This document shows positions 28,819 to 37,275 of a DNA stretch of 64,000 nucleotides, piece after piece. Every line of letters starts with the position of its first letter. Positions within the stretch are counted from its first letter, which is position 1. This stretch comes from Halalkaliarchaeum sp. AArc-CO (lineage in GTDB: Archaea; Halobacteriota; Halobacteria; Halobacteriales; Haloferacaceae). The translations under genes and the position numbers were made by a program. The stretch covers positions 372,001 through 436,000 of the forward strand of contig NZ_CP087723.1 of NCBI RefSeq assembly GCF_024972735.1. The letters run 5' to 3'. Under the pieces are notes generated by a model. The model did not search any database. It was not told the origin of the DNA and saw nothing but the letters and a program-made list of their open reading frames with translations.

Positions 28819-30018
28819 ATGAACCTTCGAACCGCGGTCGTGCTCGCGGGCGGCGAGGGCGACCGCCTGCGGCCACTGACCAGAAACCGGCCGAAACCGA
28901 TGTTGCCGGCGGGCAACCGGCCGATCCTCGAGTACGTCTTCGACAGCCTCATCGACTCCGGGATCGAGCAACTGCACGTCGTCGTCGGCTACAAAGGGAC
29001 CAGAGTGCAGGATCACTTCGGCCCGACGTACCGCGGCGTTCCCCTGGCGTATCACCGACAGGAGAAACAGCTCGGCAGCGGCCACGCCCTCCTGCAGGTT
29101 CGGGGTGCGATCGACGAGCCATTCCTCGCGGTCAACGGCGACCAGATCGCCGACCCGTCGATCGTCGCGGACGTCGCCGCCGCCCACATGGAGGGGGGCG
29201 CCGTCGCGACGCTGAGCGTCGTCGAGAGCCGGGAGGCGTCCCGGTACGGCTCCGTCCGCCTCGACGGCGACGAGATCGTCGAACTGGTCGAGCGCCCGGA
29301 AAGCGGCGACTACCGCCTGCTCAACGCCGGCGTCTACGGTTTCGACCCGGCCTTCCTCGGGGCGCTCGCCGCGACGCCGCGGGTGGCGGGGAGCCTCCCG
29401 CTTCCGGCCGCCGTCTCTCGGCTCGTCGCCGACGAGGACCACCGCGTTCGGGGCGTTCGAACCGAAGGCTTCTGGACGGACGCGACGTATCCGTGGGATC
29501 TGCTCACTGCGGCCCGCCAGGTGTTCGACATGGGATGGGTCGAACTCCCAGAACGCGATCCTGATGTCTGGATCGCCGACAGCGCGACGGTCCATCCGGA
29601 CGCGACGCTTCAGCCGCCCGTGGCGGTCTCGGCGGACTGCGAGATCGGCGCGGGCGCTGTCGTCGGGCCGACCGCGTCGCTCGGGACGAACGTCACCGTC
29701 GACGCGAGCGCCGTGGTTCGCGACTCGGTGGTCGGCGACGACTCCCGGATCGGGGCGAACGCGACGGTCGTGGACGCCGTCTTCGGCCAGGACGTCAGGC
29801 TCGGTCCGGGATCGGTCATTCCCGGCGGTGACGCCGACGTTCGAGTGAACGACCGGATCCACGAAGGTGAGCGACTCGGCGCGGTCCTCGCCGATCGGGT
29901 CGACGCCGAGGCGGGCGTCGTCTTCTCGCCGGGCGTCCTGGTCGGGCCGAACGCGTCGATCGACGTCGGCGTCCGGCTGGTTCGGAACGTCTCCGCCGGG
30001 GCAGAGGTGACCCGCTGA
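28819..30018 (+). CDS. glmU: Bifunctional sugar nucleotidyltransferase (GlmU-like)
   Basis: The 399-aa protein has an N-terminal nucleotidyltransferase domain: TAVVLAGGEGDRLRPLTRNRPKPMLPAGNRPI, VVVGYKG, FLAVNGDQIAD and YRLLNAGVYGF. A C-terminal left-handed beta-helix (about residues 245-399) has repeated hexapeptides such as DSATVHPDATL and DCEIGAGAVVGPTASLG. Together these fit GlcNAc-1-phosphate uridylyltransferase/acetyltransferase or glucose-1-phosphate thymidylyltransferase. The overlap with glmS and the nearby glmM favour UDP-GlcNAc synthesis. The promoter gap is shared with fdhF in the other direction. Confidence 0.85.
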   Translation: MNLRTAVVLAGGEGDRLRPLTRNRPKPMLPAGNRPILEYVFDSLIDSGIEQLHVVVGYKGTRVQDHFGPTYRGVPLAYHRQEKQLGSGHALLQVRGAIDEPFLAVNGDQIADPSIVADVAAAHMEGGAVATLSVVESREASRYGSVRLDGDEIVELVERPESGDYRLLNAGVYGFDPAFLGALAATPRVAGSLPLPAAVSRLVADEDHRVRGVRTEGFWTDATYPWDLLTAARQVFDMGWVELPERDPDVWIADSATVHPDATLQPPVAVSADCEIGAGAVVGPTASLGTNVTVDASAVVRDSVVGDDSRIGANATVVDAVFGQDVRLGPGSVIPGGDADVRVNDRIHEGERLGAVLADRVDAEAGVVFSPGVLVGPNASIDVGVRLVRNVSAGAEVTR

Positions 30019-31886
30019 TGTGTGGGATCATCGGCTACGTCGGGCGGCGGGACGCGCTCGACGTGCTCGTCGGCGGGCTCAATCAGCTCGAATACCGCGG
30101 CTACGACTCCGCGGGGGTCGCGCTCGCGAACGGCGCAGACGAGGGCGCCGGTAGCGACGCGGACAGCGCCGCAACTGTGGACGTCGACGTCGTCAAGCGC
30201 GCCGGCGAACTGTCGGCGCTGGAGGCGGCGCTGGAGGAGCGACGACCCTCGGGCACGACTGGAATCGGCCACACACGATGGAGTACACACGGCCCGCCGA
30301 CCGACGCGAACGCACACCCTCACACCGACGAGGACGGGCGGGTCGCGGTGGTACACAACGGGATCATCGAGAACTACGACAGATTGAAAGACGAGCTCCG
30401 CGCGGACGGCCACCAGTTCGATAGCGACACCGACACGGAGGTGGTGCCCCACCTGATCGAACGGGAACTCGAGGCTGGATCCTCTCCGGAGACTGCGGTC
30501 AGACGGGCTGTCGACCAGCTCTCCGGTAGCTACGCCATCGCCGCCGTCGTCGCCGGTACCGACGCCGTCTACGCCGCCAGGAACGACTCGCCGCTCGTGC
30601 TCGGGGTCGGCGAGGACGGCTACTACCTCGGCAGCGACGTCCCCGCGTTCCTCGAACACACCGCTCGGGTGGTCTACCTCGAGGACGGCGAATTCGTGCG
30701 ACTCACCCCCGACAGCTGGACCGTCACCTCCCCCGACGGGAACCCGGTCGAAAAACAGATCGACACCGTCGACTGGGATCTCGAGGACACCGGGAAGAGC
30801 GGCTACGACCACTACATGCTCAAGGAGATCAACGAGCAGCCGCACGCGCTCCGACAGTGTCTCTCTGGGCGCGTCGACGAACTCGAGGGGCGCGTCGAAC
30901 TGGCGGAACTGGACGCGCTCCTCCAGGACCCCCCGGAAGCGGTGCAGTTCGTCGCCTGCGGGACCTCATATCACGCTGCGCTGTACGGGGCCCGCCGCTT
31001 CCGCGATCGGGGGATCCCGGCGCAGGCGTTTGTCGCCAGCGAGTACGCAACGGAGGCGCCGCCAACGGGCGATCGGCTGGTGATCGGGGTTACCCAGAGC
31101 GGTGAGACGGCGGACACCCTTTCTGCGCTCCGGGAGGCACAGAGCCGGGGGGTCGAGACGCTCGCGGTGACGAACGTCGTCGGATCGACGGCGGCCCGGG
31201 AGTGCGATCACGCGATGTACATCCGGGCGGGTCCGGAGATCGGCGTCGCCGCCACCAAGACGTTCTCTTCACAGCTCGTCGCGTTGAACCTCCTCGTCGA
31301 GGCGGTCGCGAACGGCTCCCGATCGGGTGACCGGGCACAAAGCGATCGAGTCAGGGAGCGACTCGCCGCACTCCGGGAGCTCCCCGGGCAGGTCCAGCAG
31401 ATCCTCGACGAATCGAACGCCGTAGACGTAGCCCGCACGTATCTGGATTCGTCGGGGTACTTCTTCATCGGGCGGGGGTACAACTATCCGGTCGCGCTGG
31501 AGGGGGCGCTCAAGTTCAAGGAGATCACCTACGAACACGCCGAGGGATTCCCCGCCGGCGAGTTGAAACACGGGACGCTCGCGCTCGTCACCGCCGACAC
31601 CCCCGTGATCGCCGTGGTCACCGGCGACGACGAAATCGCCCGCAAGACCGTCGGGAACGTAAAGGAGGTCGAGGCGCGCGATGCGCCGGTGATCGCCGTC
31701 ACGGACGGCCGCTCGGACGTGGAGCGGTACGCCGACGAGGTGCTCGAGATTCCCGAGGCGCATCCGGTGACGATGCCGTTGCTGGCGAACACGCAGCTCC
31801 AGCTCGTCGCCTACCACGTCGCAAACGAACTGGGGCGTTCGATCGACAAGCCCCGGAACCTGGCGAAAAGCGTCACCGTGGAGTGA
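30018..31886 (+). CDS. glmS: Glutamine-fructose-6-phosphate aminotransferase (isomerising)
   Basis: The 622-aa enzyme makes glucosamine-6-phosphate from fructose-6-phosphate and glutamine. The N-terminal glutaminase domain has nucleophile C2 (MCGIIGYVGRRDALDVL), GIGHTRWSTHG and HNGIIENY. Two SIS sugar-isomerase domains follow, with ACGTSYHAALYG and GVTQSGETADTL, then YFFIGRGYNYPVALEGALKFKEI. The C-terminus is KPRNLAKSVTVE, as in the family. The ATG overlaps the preceding stop (TGATG). The 3' end overlaps the converging mobB by 14 bases. Confidence 0.97.
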   Translation: MCGIIGYVGRRDALDVLVGGLNQLEYRGYDSAGVALANGADEGAGSDADSAATVDVDVVKRAGELSALEAALEERRPSGTTGIGHTRWSTHGPPTDANAHPHTDEDGRVAVVHNGIIENYDRLKDELRADGHQFDSDTDTEVVPHLIERELEAGSSPETAVRRAVDQLSGSYAIAAVVAGTDAVYAARNDSPLVLGVGEDGYYLGSDVPAFLEHTARVVYLEDGEFVRLTPDSWTVTSPDGNPVEKQIDTVDWDLEDTGKSGYDHYMLKEINEQPHALRQCLSGRVDELEGRVELAELDALLQDPPEAVQFVACGTSYHAALYGARRFRDRGIPAQAFVASEYATEAPPTGDRLVIGVTQSGETADTLSALREAQSRGVETLAVTNVVGSTAARECDHAMYIRAGPEIGVAATKTFSSQLVALNLLVEAVANGSRSGDRAQSDRVRERLAALRELPGQVQQILDESNAVDVARTYLDSSGYFFIGRGYNYPVALEGALKFKEITYEHAEGFPAGELKHGTLALVTADTPVIAVVTGDDEIARKTVGNVKEVEARDAPVIAVTDGRSDVERYADEVLEIPEAHPVTMPLLANTQLQLVAYHVANELGRSIDKPRNLAKSVTVE

Positions 31887-32370
31887 GGTACTCGAGGATC
31901 GCCTCGATATCCACGTCGTCTGCGGTCTCCGCTGTGGCGATCACCCGGCTGTGGCCCTCCCGTTCGGAGTCGTCCGGATCAGTCGTCCCCAGCACTACGG
32001 CCGGCACCGCAGCCGCGGAGAACCCCTCGACGAGCGCAATCTCGTAGCCGTCGCATTCGAGCTCTGCGAGAACCGACTCGAGTGCAGCCACGTCGTCGTC
32101 ACCCTTGCCGCCGCGTGCGATCCGGAACGTCAGCGACGGCGTGACGCCGATCGCCGCATCGGCGCCGGCGGTTCGGTGACGGTGGGTGTCCCGCCCGGGT
32201 GTGTCCGGTTCGACGTCGTGATGGATCGCCTTCACCGTCGCAACCCGGCCGTCCGTTCGCTCGCCGAGGCGTTCGACGAGTCGCTCGAGGAGCGTGGTCT
32301 TCCCGGAGTCGCTCGGGCCGACGACCTGCAGGACCGAAAGCGACCCCCGGTTCGGCTCGTCGGGGGTCAC
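31873..32370 (-). CDS. mobB: Molybdopterin-guanine dinucleotide biosynthesis protein MobB
   Basis: The 165-aa P-loop GTP-binding protein has VVGPSDSGKTTLLERLVERL, then VATVKAIHHDVEPDTPGRDTHRHRTAGA (Walker B-like region with the D-T-x-G-D-T-x-R-x-R/H motif) and LVEGFSAAAVP. It assists MobA in attaching GMP to molybdopterin. The GTG start overlaps the mobA stop by four bases (GTGA), so the two are translationally coupled. Longer in-frame starts upstream run back inside mobA and lack family resemblance. Confidence 0.9.
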   Translation of the reverse strand: MTPDEPNRGSLSVLQVVGPSDSGKTTLLERLVERLGERTDGRVATVKAIHHDVEPDTPGRDTHRHRTAGADAAIGVTPSLTFRIARGGKGDDDVAALESVLAELECDGYEIALVEGFSAAAVPAVVLGTTDPDDSEREGHSRVIATAETADDVDIEAILEYLTPR

Positions 32371-33086
32371 CGTTTCGCTCCCGTCCCTGCGGGCGGTGTT
32401 TCCGCCTCGATCGTCTGTGTGATCTCGCGGAGATCTGTGGGGGTGTTGACGTTCCGGAACGACGCTTCCCCGCCGGGGAGCTGATCGGCGGGAACTGCCC
32501 GTACGGAGAGTGGATCGAACGCCGAAAGCACCGCCCGGTTGCGGACTTGCTCGAGCGACGTCACGCCCGACCGGAGTGCGTCCGTCCGGCAGGCCGCACA
32601 CAGCGGCTGGAGCCGGCTGCCGACGGATGGCAGGGCGGCATCGGCGGGCGGTCCTTCGCCGAACTCGCCTCCCAGCGCTGTCAACAGCGTCTCGAACGCG
32701 GCCGTTTTAACGAGCGGGAAGTCGCCGCCGAACACGAGCGTGGCGTCCGTGTCATCGCCGATCTCGTCTATCGCCGACGCGAGCCCGGCGAGGGGCCCCC
32801 CGTCAGGTCTGTCGTCGAACGCGAACGAGACCGGGACGTCGCGATCGGGGCCGTCGGTCGTCCCAAGCGCGGCCGCCAGCCCGTCGCGTTGCTCCCGGCG
32901 GCAGCTCGCGACGATCCGGCGCGAGAGCGGTTCGACCGTCCGCACGACCCGTCGGATCATGGGCTCGCCCGCGACGTCCGCGGTGAGTTTCTCCCGATCG
33001 CCGAACCGTCGCGAGAACCCGCCGGCAAGGATGATCGATTCGACGACGGCGTCTCCCGGTGACACCCCGTCACAGTTCCGATCCAT
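32367..33086 (-). CDS. mobA: Molybdenum cofactor guanylyltransferase MobA
   Basis: The 239-aa enzyme transfers GMP from GTP to molybdopterin. The nucleotide-binding signature is ESIILAGGFSRRFGDREKLTADVAGEPMI. DRPDGGPLAGLASAI and VFGGDFPLVK are the following family blocks, with the acidic metal site in the latter. The C-terminal FRNVNTPTDLREI is also typical. It is coupled to mobB and lies near fdhF, whose cofactor it would complete. Confidence 0.92.
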   Translation of the reverse strand: MDRNCDGVSPGDAVVESIILAGGFSRRFGDREKLTADVAGEPMIRRVVRTVEPLSRRIVASCRREQRDGLAAALGTTDGPDRDVPVSFAFDDRPDGGPLAGLASAIDEIGDDTDATLVFGGDFPLVKTAAFETLLTALGGEFGEGPPADAALPSVGSRLQPLCAACRTDALRSGVTSLEQVRNRAVLSAFDPLSVRAVPADQLPGGEASFRNVNTPTDLREITQTIEAETPPAGTGAKR

Positions 33087-33130
33087 ACACGATGTAGACG
33101 GCAGGGAATCATATGTACCCGAGGGCGTTC

Positions 33131-34549
33131 TCACGGTTCGGGAGTCGACTGATCGTCGAGCTGGTCGGTTGCGTCCGAGAGCAGTTCCCGAGCGATCCGG
33201 GCCAGTTCGTCGCGGCGATCCGTAGTGGTCGCTTCGGCGGTGATCCGGACGAGCGGCTGGGTTCCGCTGGCGCGCACGAGGAACCAGCCGTCCTCGGCGT
33301 CGACCCGGATCCCGTCGATCGTCGTGAGCTCGGTCTCGCCGTCCGACTCCGGGCCGAACCGATCGCGGGCGAGGTCGGTCGCAACGTCCATCAGCTCCCG
33401 CTTGCGGTCCGTCTCCACCTGGTCGCGGACGATCGGGTACGGTTCGAACGCCGACAGGAGGCTGCTCAGTCCCTCGCTCCCGGCGGCCACGTCCTCGGCG
33501 ACGATCGCCGCAAGCGCCACCGCAGCAAGCGGGCCGTCGGGGCACCGGGTTCGGTCGGGGCGAATCCACGCCCCGCTGGGTTCGCCGCCGAAGACGACGT
33601 CCTCCGTTCGGGTCGCCTCCGCGACGTGGACGTCTCCTACCTCGGTGTACTCCACGTCGGCGCCGAGGTCCCCGAGCGCGTCGGCGACCAGCTGACTCGT
33701 GTCGACAGGGACGGCCACGCGTTCGCCGGGCCCTGCAGCACGCGTGGCAAACAGCGCGAGCAGTTCGTCTCCCGGAACGAACCGTCCCGTTTCGTCCACG
33801 GCCAGCAGCCGATCGGCGTCGCCGTCGTGGGCGAGCCCGAGGTCGGCGCCGATCGCCTCCACCGTCGCCGCGAGCGTGTCGCAGGTTTCGGCTGTCGGTT
33901 CGCTCGGTCGCCCGGGGAACCGGCCGTCGGGCTGGGCGTTGAGCGTTTCGACCCCGACGCCCAGTTCCGCGAGCGCGTCTGCAGTCACCCGCCCGGCGCC
34001 GTTGCCGAGATCGAGCACAACCGAAAGCTCCGCGAGCGCCTCATCGGAGGCGTTCTCGCGCCCGTGGTCCACCAGCGCCTGTCGGTGTGTCTCGATCGCC
34101 GCCGTCGAGTCGGTTTCCTCGCCCAGTCCGTTTGCGCCGACCAGTTCGAACGATTCCTCCCGGATCCGGCGCTCGATCCGCCGGCGCTGTTTCGGCCGGT
34201 ACGCTCCGCCGTCCGGATTCCAGAGCTTGAACCCGTTGTCCGAGGGGGGGTTGTGCGAAGCGGTTACGGCAATGCCGACGTCGGCGTCGTGGACGGCGAC
34301 GCCGCGGGCGATCGTCGGGGTCGACGCCTCCCCGATCCGGACCACATCGGCCCCGGTCTCGCGGAGCCCGGCCGACAGGGCGTCCGACAGCACCCGGCCG
34401 CTCTCGCGGGGATCCCGGCCGATCACCGCGGTTTCGATCGCGTCGCCGTCCGGTCGGCGCTCGCTCCCGATCGCCCGCCCGAGAGAGACCGCGAGCGCGG
34501 CCGTCACCTCCGACCCCACAGCTCCTCGAATGCCACTCGTTCCAAACAC
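33131..34549 (-). CDS. glmM: Phosphoglucosamine mutase (alpha-phosphohexomutase)
   Basis: The 472-aa enzyme converts glucosamine-6-phosphate to glucosamine-1-phosphate. The GTG start gives MFGTSGIRGAVG. The catalytic phosphoserine is S98 in TASHNPPSDNGFK, the metal loop is AHDGDADRLLAVDE, the sugar loop is FGGEPSGAW, and the phosphate loop is RASGTQPLVRITAEA. Archaeal relatives can also act on glucose or mannose phosphates. The neighbouring glmS and GlmU-like genes point to GlmM. Confidence 0.92.
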   Translation of the reverse strand: MFGTSGIRGAVGSEVTAALAVSLGRAIGSERRPDGDAIETAVIGRDPRESGRVLSDALSAGLRETGADVVRIGEASTPTIARGVAVHDADVGIAVTASHNPPSDNGFKLWNPDGGAYRPKQRRRIERRIREESFELVGANGLGEETDSTAAIETHRQALVDHGRENASDEALAELSVVLDLGNGAGRVTADALAELGVGVETLNAQPDGRFPGRPSEPTAETCDTLAATVEAIGADLGLAHDGDADRLLAVDETGRFVPGDELLALFATRAAGPGERVAVPVDTSQLVADALGDLGADVEYTEVGDVHVAEATRTEDVVFGGEPSGAWIRPDRTRCPDGPLAAVALAAIVAEDVAAGSEGLSSLLSAFEPYPIVRDQVETDRKRELMDVATDLARDRFGPESDGETELTTIDGIRVDAEDGWFLVRASGTQPLVRITAEATTTDRRDELARIARELLSDATDQLDDQSTPEP

Positions 34550-34627
34550 GTTTCGTTGCCTCGCCCTACGGAGTAAAAACAGTTCGCCCAGTCGGGAACG
34601 GTGGCGCTCCCCGTCCCCGATCTTCGA

Positions 34628-35011
34628 CTACTTCTGCCGGAGTTCGTCGATCGCCACCAGCAGATACACGAGTCCCACGAACCGCGCCAGCGTGTACACC
34701 GCCGACCGCCACTCACACTCTTCGGGGTTCCGATACGCCAGCCGGGTGCCGTAATCGACGAACTGTTCGGGGTACGCCAGCGCGAACAGCCCGACACCCC
34801 CGAAGAACTTCTTCAGTGCGGCGTAGGAACCGCCGCCGCGCCAGGCGATCAACACGTACAGCGCCCCCTCGATCCGGATCGCCGGAACGACCCACGACCG
34901 GAGTTCGGGGACGCCGGGCGTCTCCGTGGCCCACCGCTCGGTCGCTTTCGCGAGCCGATCGGGTGCGAGCACCCACAGCAATCCCAACACGCCGAGGAGT
35001 TTCCGGAACAT
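34628..35011 (-). CDS. Small uncharacterised membrane protein
   Basis: I do not recognise the family of this 127-aa protein. It has three or four hydrophobic segments: KLLGVLGLLWVLAP near the start, IEGALYVLIAWRGG, KKFFGGVGLFALAYPEQF and TLARFVGLVYLLVAIDEL at the end. The start at 35011 gives MFRKLLGVLG, a sensible membrane-anchor start. Similar unnamed proteins are common in haloarchaea. Confidence 0.7.
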   Translation of the reverse strand: MFRKLLGVLGLLWVLAPDRLAKATERWATETPGVPELRSWVVPAIRIEGALYVLIAWRGGGSYAALKKFFGGVGLFALAYPEQFVDYGTRLAYRNPEECEWRSAVYTLARFVGLVYLLVAIDELRQK

Positions 35012-35135
35012 GGTCGAACGGACGCGCGACTCCGGCAAAAGTGTATCTCTGCCAATACTTGGTCCCCTCGTGCAGCCGAGCTGATCGACTCTCCAGTTCC
35101 ACAACAGTTAGGCGGAACGTGTTCCAACAACGGGT

Positions 35136-36143
35136 ATGAAGGAGCTGTTTCTCCGCGCCGCCCGCGGGGAGTGGACCGAACGCCCTCCCGTCTGGATGAT
35201 GCGTCAGGCGGGGCGGTACCTCCCGGAGTATCGCGAGCTCCGCGAGGAGTACACCTTTCTGGAGGCGATTTCGACGCCCGACGTCGCAGCCGAGATCACC
35301 CTCCAGCCGTGGCGCCGGTTCCGTCCCGACGGAGTAGTGATGTACTCGGACATCCTCACCGTGCTCGAACCGCTGGGATTCGATTACCACCTCGAATCGG
35401 GTGTCGGACCGGTGGTCGAGAACCCCGTCGAGAACGCCGAAGACACCCGCCGGGAGCAGGGCGACGTCCGAGAGGACCTGTGGTACGTCGGTGAACTGCT
35501 CGACCGATTGACCGACGAACTCGGCGAGGAGGCAGCCGTTCTCGGGTTCGCCGGCGGGCCGTTTACCCTCTCGGCGTACGTCTGTGAGGGGACTCCGTCC
35601 CGATCGTTCACGGCGGTCCGTCGCTTGCGGGCCGAAGATCCCGAGGCGTTTCGCCGTCTCCTCCGGGCGTTCACCGACGTCCTCGTCGATTACGTCACCT
35701 ATCAGGAACGGCGGGGTGCCGACGCGATCCAGCTGTTCGACACCTACGCCGGGTTGTTGACGCCGGCGGACTACAGGGAGTTCCTGCTTCCCTTGCACCG
35801 GGAGGTGCTCGAGGCGGTCGACGTGCCGACCATCGTCTACGTACGGAACGTAAGCGGGAATCTGAACCTGCTCGCCGACAGCGGGGCCGACGTCGTCGGG
35901 CTCGACTGGACGGTCGAGATGGCCGAGGCGAGAGCGCAACTCGGTGATCAACCGGTGCAGGGGAACCTGGATCCGGCGACGCTGTTTGCTGACCCGGCGA
36001 CGATCCGGAAGCGCACCCACGAGGTAATCGACGCCGCCGGGGACTCCGGACATATCCTCAATCTCGGACACGGGCTCGACCGGAACACGCCCGTCGAGGG
36101 GGTCGAGGCGTTCTTCGAGGCGGCGAAGTCGATCGAGCGGTAG
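35136..36143 (+). CDS. hemE: Uroporphyrinogen decarboxylase
   Basis: The 335-aa enzyme decarboxylates uroporphyrinogen III to coproporphyrinogen III. The signature PPVWMMRQAGRYLPEYRELR is complete, with the substrate arginine in it. Further blocks are VMYSDILTVLEPLG, GFAGGPFTLSAYV, IQLFDTYAGLLTP, QGNLDPATLFADP and HILNLGHGLDRNTPVEGVEAFF. The ferrochelatase gene is convergent 28 bases away. HemE and HemH belong to the coproporphyrin/protoporphyrin routes rather than the siroheme route of most archaea. Confidence 0.96.
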   Translation: MKELFLRAARGEWTERPPVWMMRQAGRYLPEYRELREEYTFLEAISTPDVAAEITLQPWRRFRPDGVVMYSDILTVLEPLGFDYHLESGVGPVVENPVENAEDTRREQGDVREDLWYVGELLDRLTDELGEEAAVLGFAGGPFTLSAYVCEGTPSRSFTAVRRLRAEDPEAFRRLLRAFTDVLVDYVTYQERRGADAIQLFDTYAGLLTPADYREFLLPLHREVLEAVDVPTIVYVRNVSGNLNLLADSGADVVGLDWTVEMAEARAQLGDQPVQGNLDPATLFADPATIRKRTHEVIDAAGDSGHILNLGHGLDRNTPVEGVEAFFEAAKSIER

Positions 36144-36171
36144 CCCGGTGGAACGTTCTCCGACTTGACGC

Positions 36172-37230
36172 TCACTCGGGGCGCGGCGCGTTCAGACAGA
36201 ACGTCCCCGGCGCGTCGCGGCACTCGCACTGCCGGTACTGGTAGTACGAGGGTTCGAAGCCGGAGAGGAACGGCTCCAGCAGGTCGGCGAACTGTTCGGC
36301 CAGACGGGGATCGTCGTGGGGGACGGGAACGCGGTGGAGATCGAGGCCGACCTCCTCGGCGTCCTCCCGGAGGTCGATATCGAGCTCGACGAGCGTCTCG
36401 GATTGCTCGTGGATGAAGCTCATCGGCTCGACGACGACGCGTTCGGCCTCGCCCTCGAGCCCTTCGATGACGTCCTCGATTTCGGGTTCGGTCCACGGGA
36501 TGTCGCGGTTCGAGTGGTTCTGGAACCCGAGTTCGTACTCCTCGACGCCGACCATTCGGGCGATCGTTTCGGCGTGCTCATCGACGTAGGTGTCGTAGCG
36601 GTTTCCTCCCTCGAGGTAGTGGATCGGCGTTCCGTGCGCCGAGAAGACGAACGCCGTGTCGGGGGCGTTCGGGTCGAGGTCGTTCTCCTGGAGGAACCTC
36701 CCGATCGCCTCTGCCCGGATCCGGTTGTACGTCGGCGCCCGGTGCCAGCCGGTGATGCCGGCGAACTCGGGATCGTAGCCGTCGATCTCGCCGATCGCGT
36801 CCTCGAGTTCGTTCAGGGCGGCGACGTTCGTGGAGTGGCCACACAGCGGATAGATCGGCAGCGCGACGACCTCCTCGATCCCCGCCTCGGCCAACTGCTC
36901 GGCGACGTCCGGGATCAGCGGCTCCATGAACTGCATCCCGTGGAACAGTTCGACCTCGTGGCCACGCTCTTTCAGCTCCGCCGACAGTGCCTCCAGCTGG
37001 GCCGTCGCCTGTTCGTTCAGCGGGGAGCCGCCGATCTCCTCGTACTCTTCTATCAGGCTCGGTGCGCGGCGCCGTGCCAGCTCTCGGGACCGTTCCCAGG
37101 CTTCCGCTTCGGTGTCGGCCTGCTCGAGTGAGGCATTGTTGTAGAAGATACGTGTGAGATACTCGATTACGACGTCCCGATCCGGACGCGACGGTTCTCC
37201 GAAGTTCAAAAGGGCCACACCGGTTTTCAT
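36172..37230 (-). CDS. hemH: Ferrochelatase with C-terminal cysteine cluster
   Basis: The 352-aa enzyme inserts Fe(II) into a porphyrin ring. Blocks are GVALLNFGEPSRPDRDVVIEYLTRIFYN, YPLCGHSTNVAAL, TAFVFSAHGTPIHYLEGG (catalytic histidine) and GFQNHSNRDIPWTEPEIEDVIEGL. VVEPMSFIHEQSETLVELDIDL also follows the family. The C-terminus has C-x-C-x7-C (QCECRDAPGTFCLNA), which may hold an iron-sulfur cluster, as several ferrochelatases do. With hemE convergent, a late-heme role is secure. Whether it acts on copro- or protoporphyrin cannot be read. Confidence 0.93.
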   Translation of the reverse strand: MKTGVALLNFGEPSRPDRDVVIEYLTRIFYNNASLEQADTEAEAWERSRELARRRAPSLIEEYEEIGGSPLNEQATAQLEALSAELKERGHEVELFHGMQFMEPLIPDVAEQLAEAGIEEVVALPIYPLCGHSTNVAALNELEDAIGEIDGYDPEFAGITGWHRAPTYNRIRAEAIGRFLQENDLDPNAPDTAFVFSAHGTPIHYLEGGNRYDTYVDEHAETIARMVGVEEYELGFQNHSNRDIPWTEPEIEDVIEGLEGEAERVVVEPMSFIHEQSETLVELDIDLREDAEEVGLDLHRVPVPHDDPRLAEQFADLLEPFLSGFEPSYYQYRQCECRDAPGTFCLNAPRPE

Positions 37231-37275
37231 GCAACCGATGTACGGGAACGACGTGTAAAGGTGCTTCGAGCGAAT

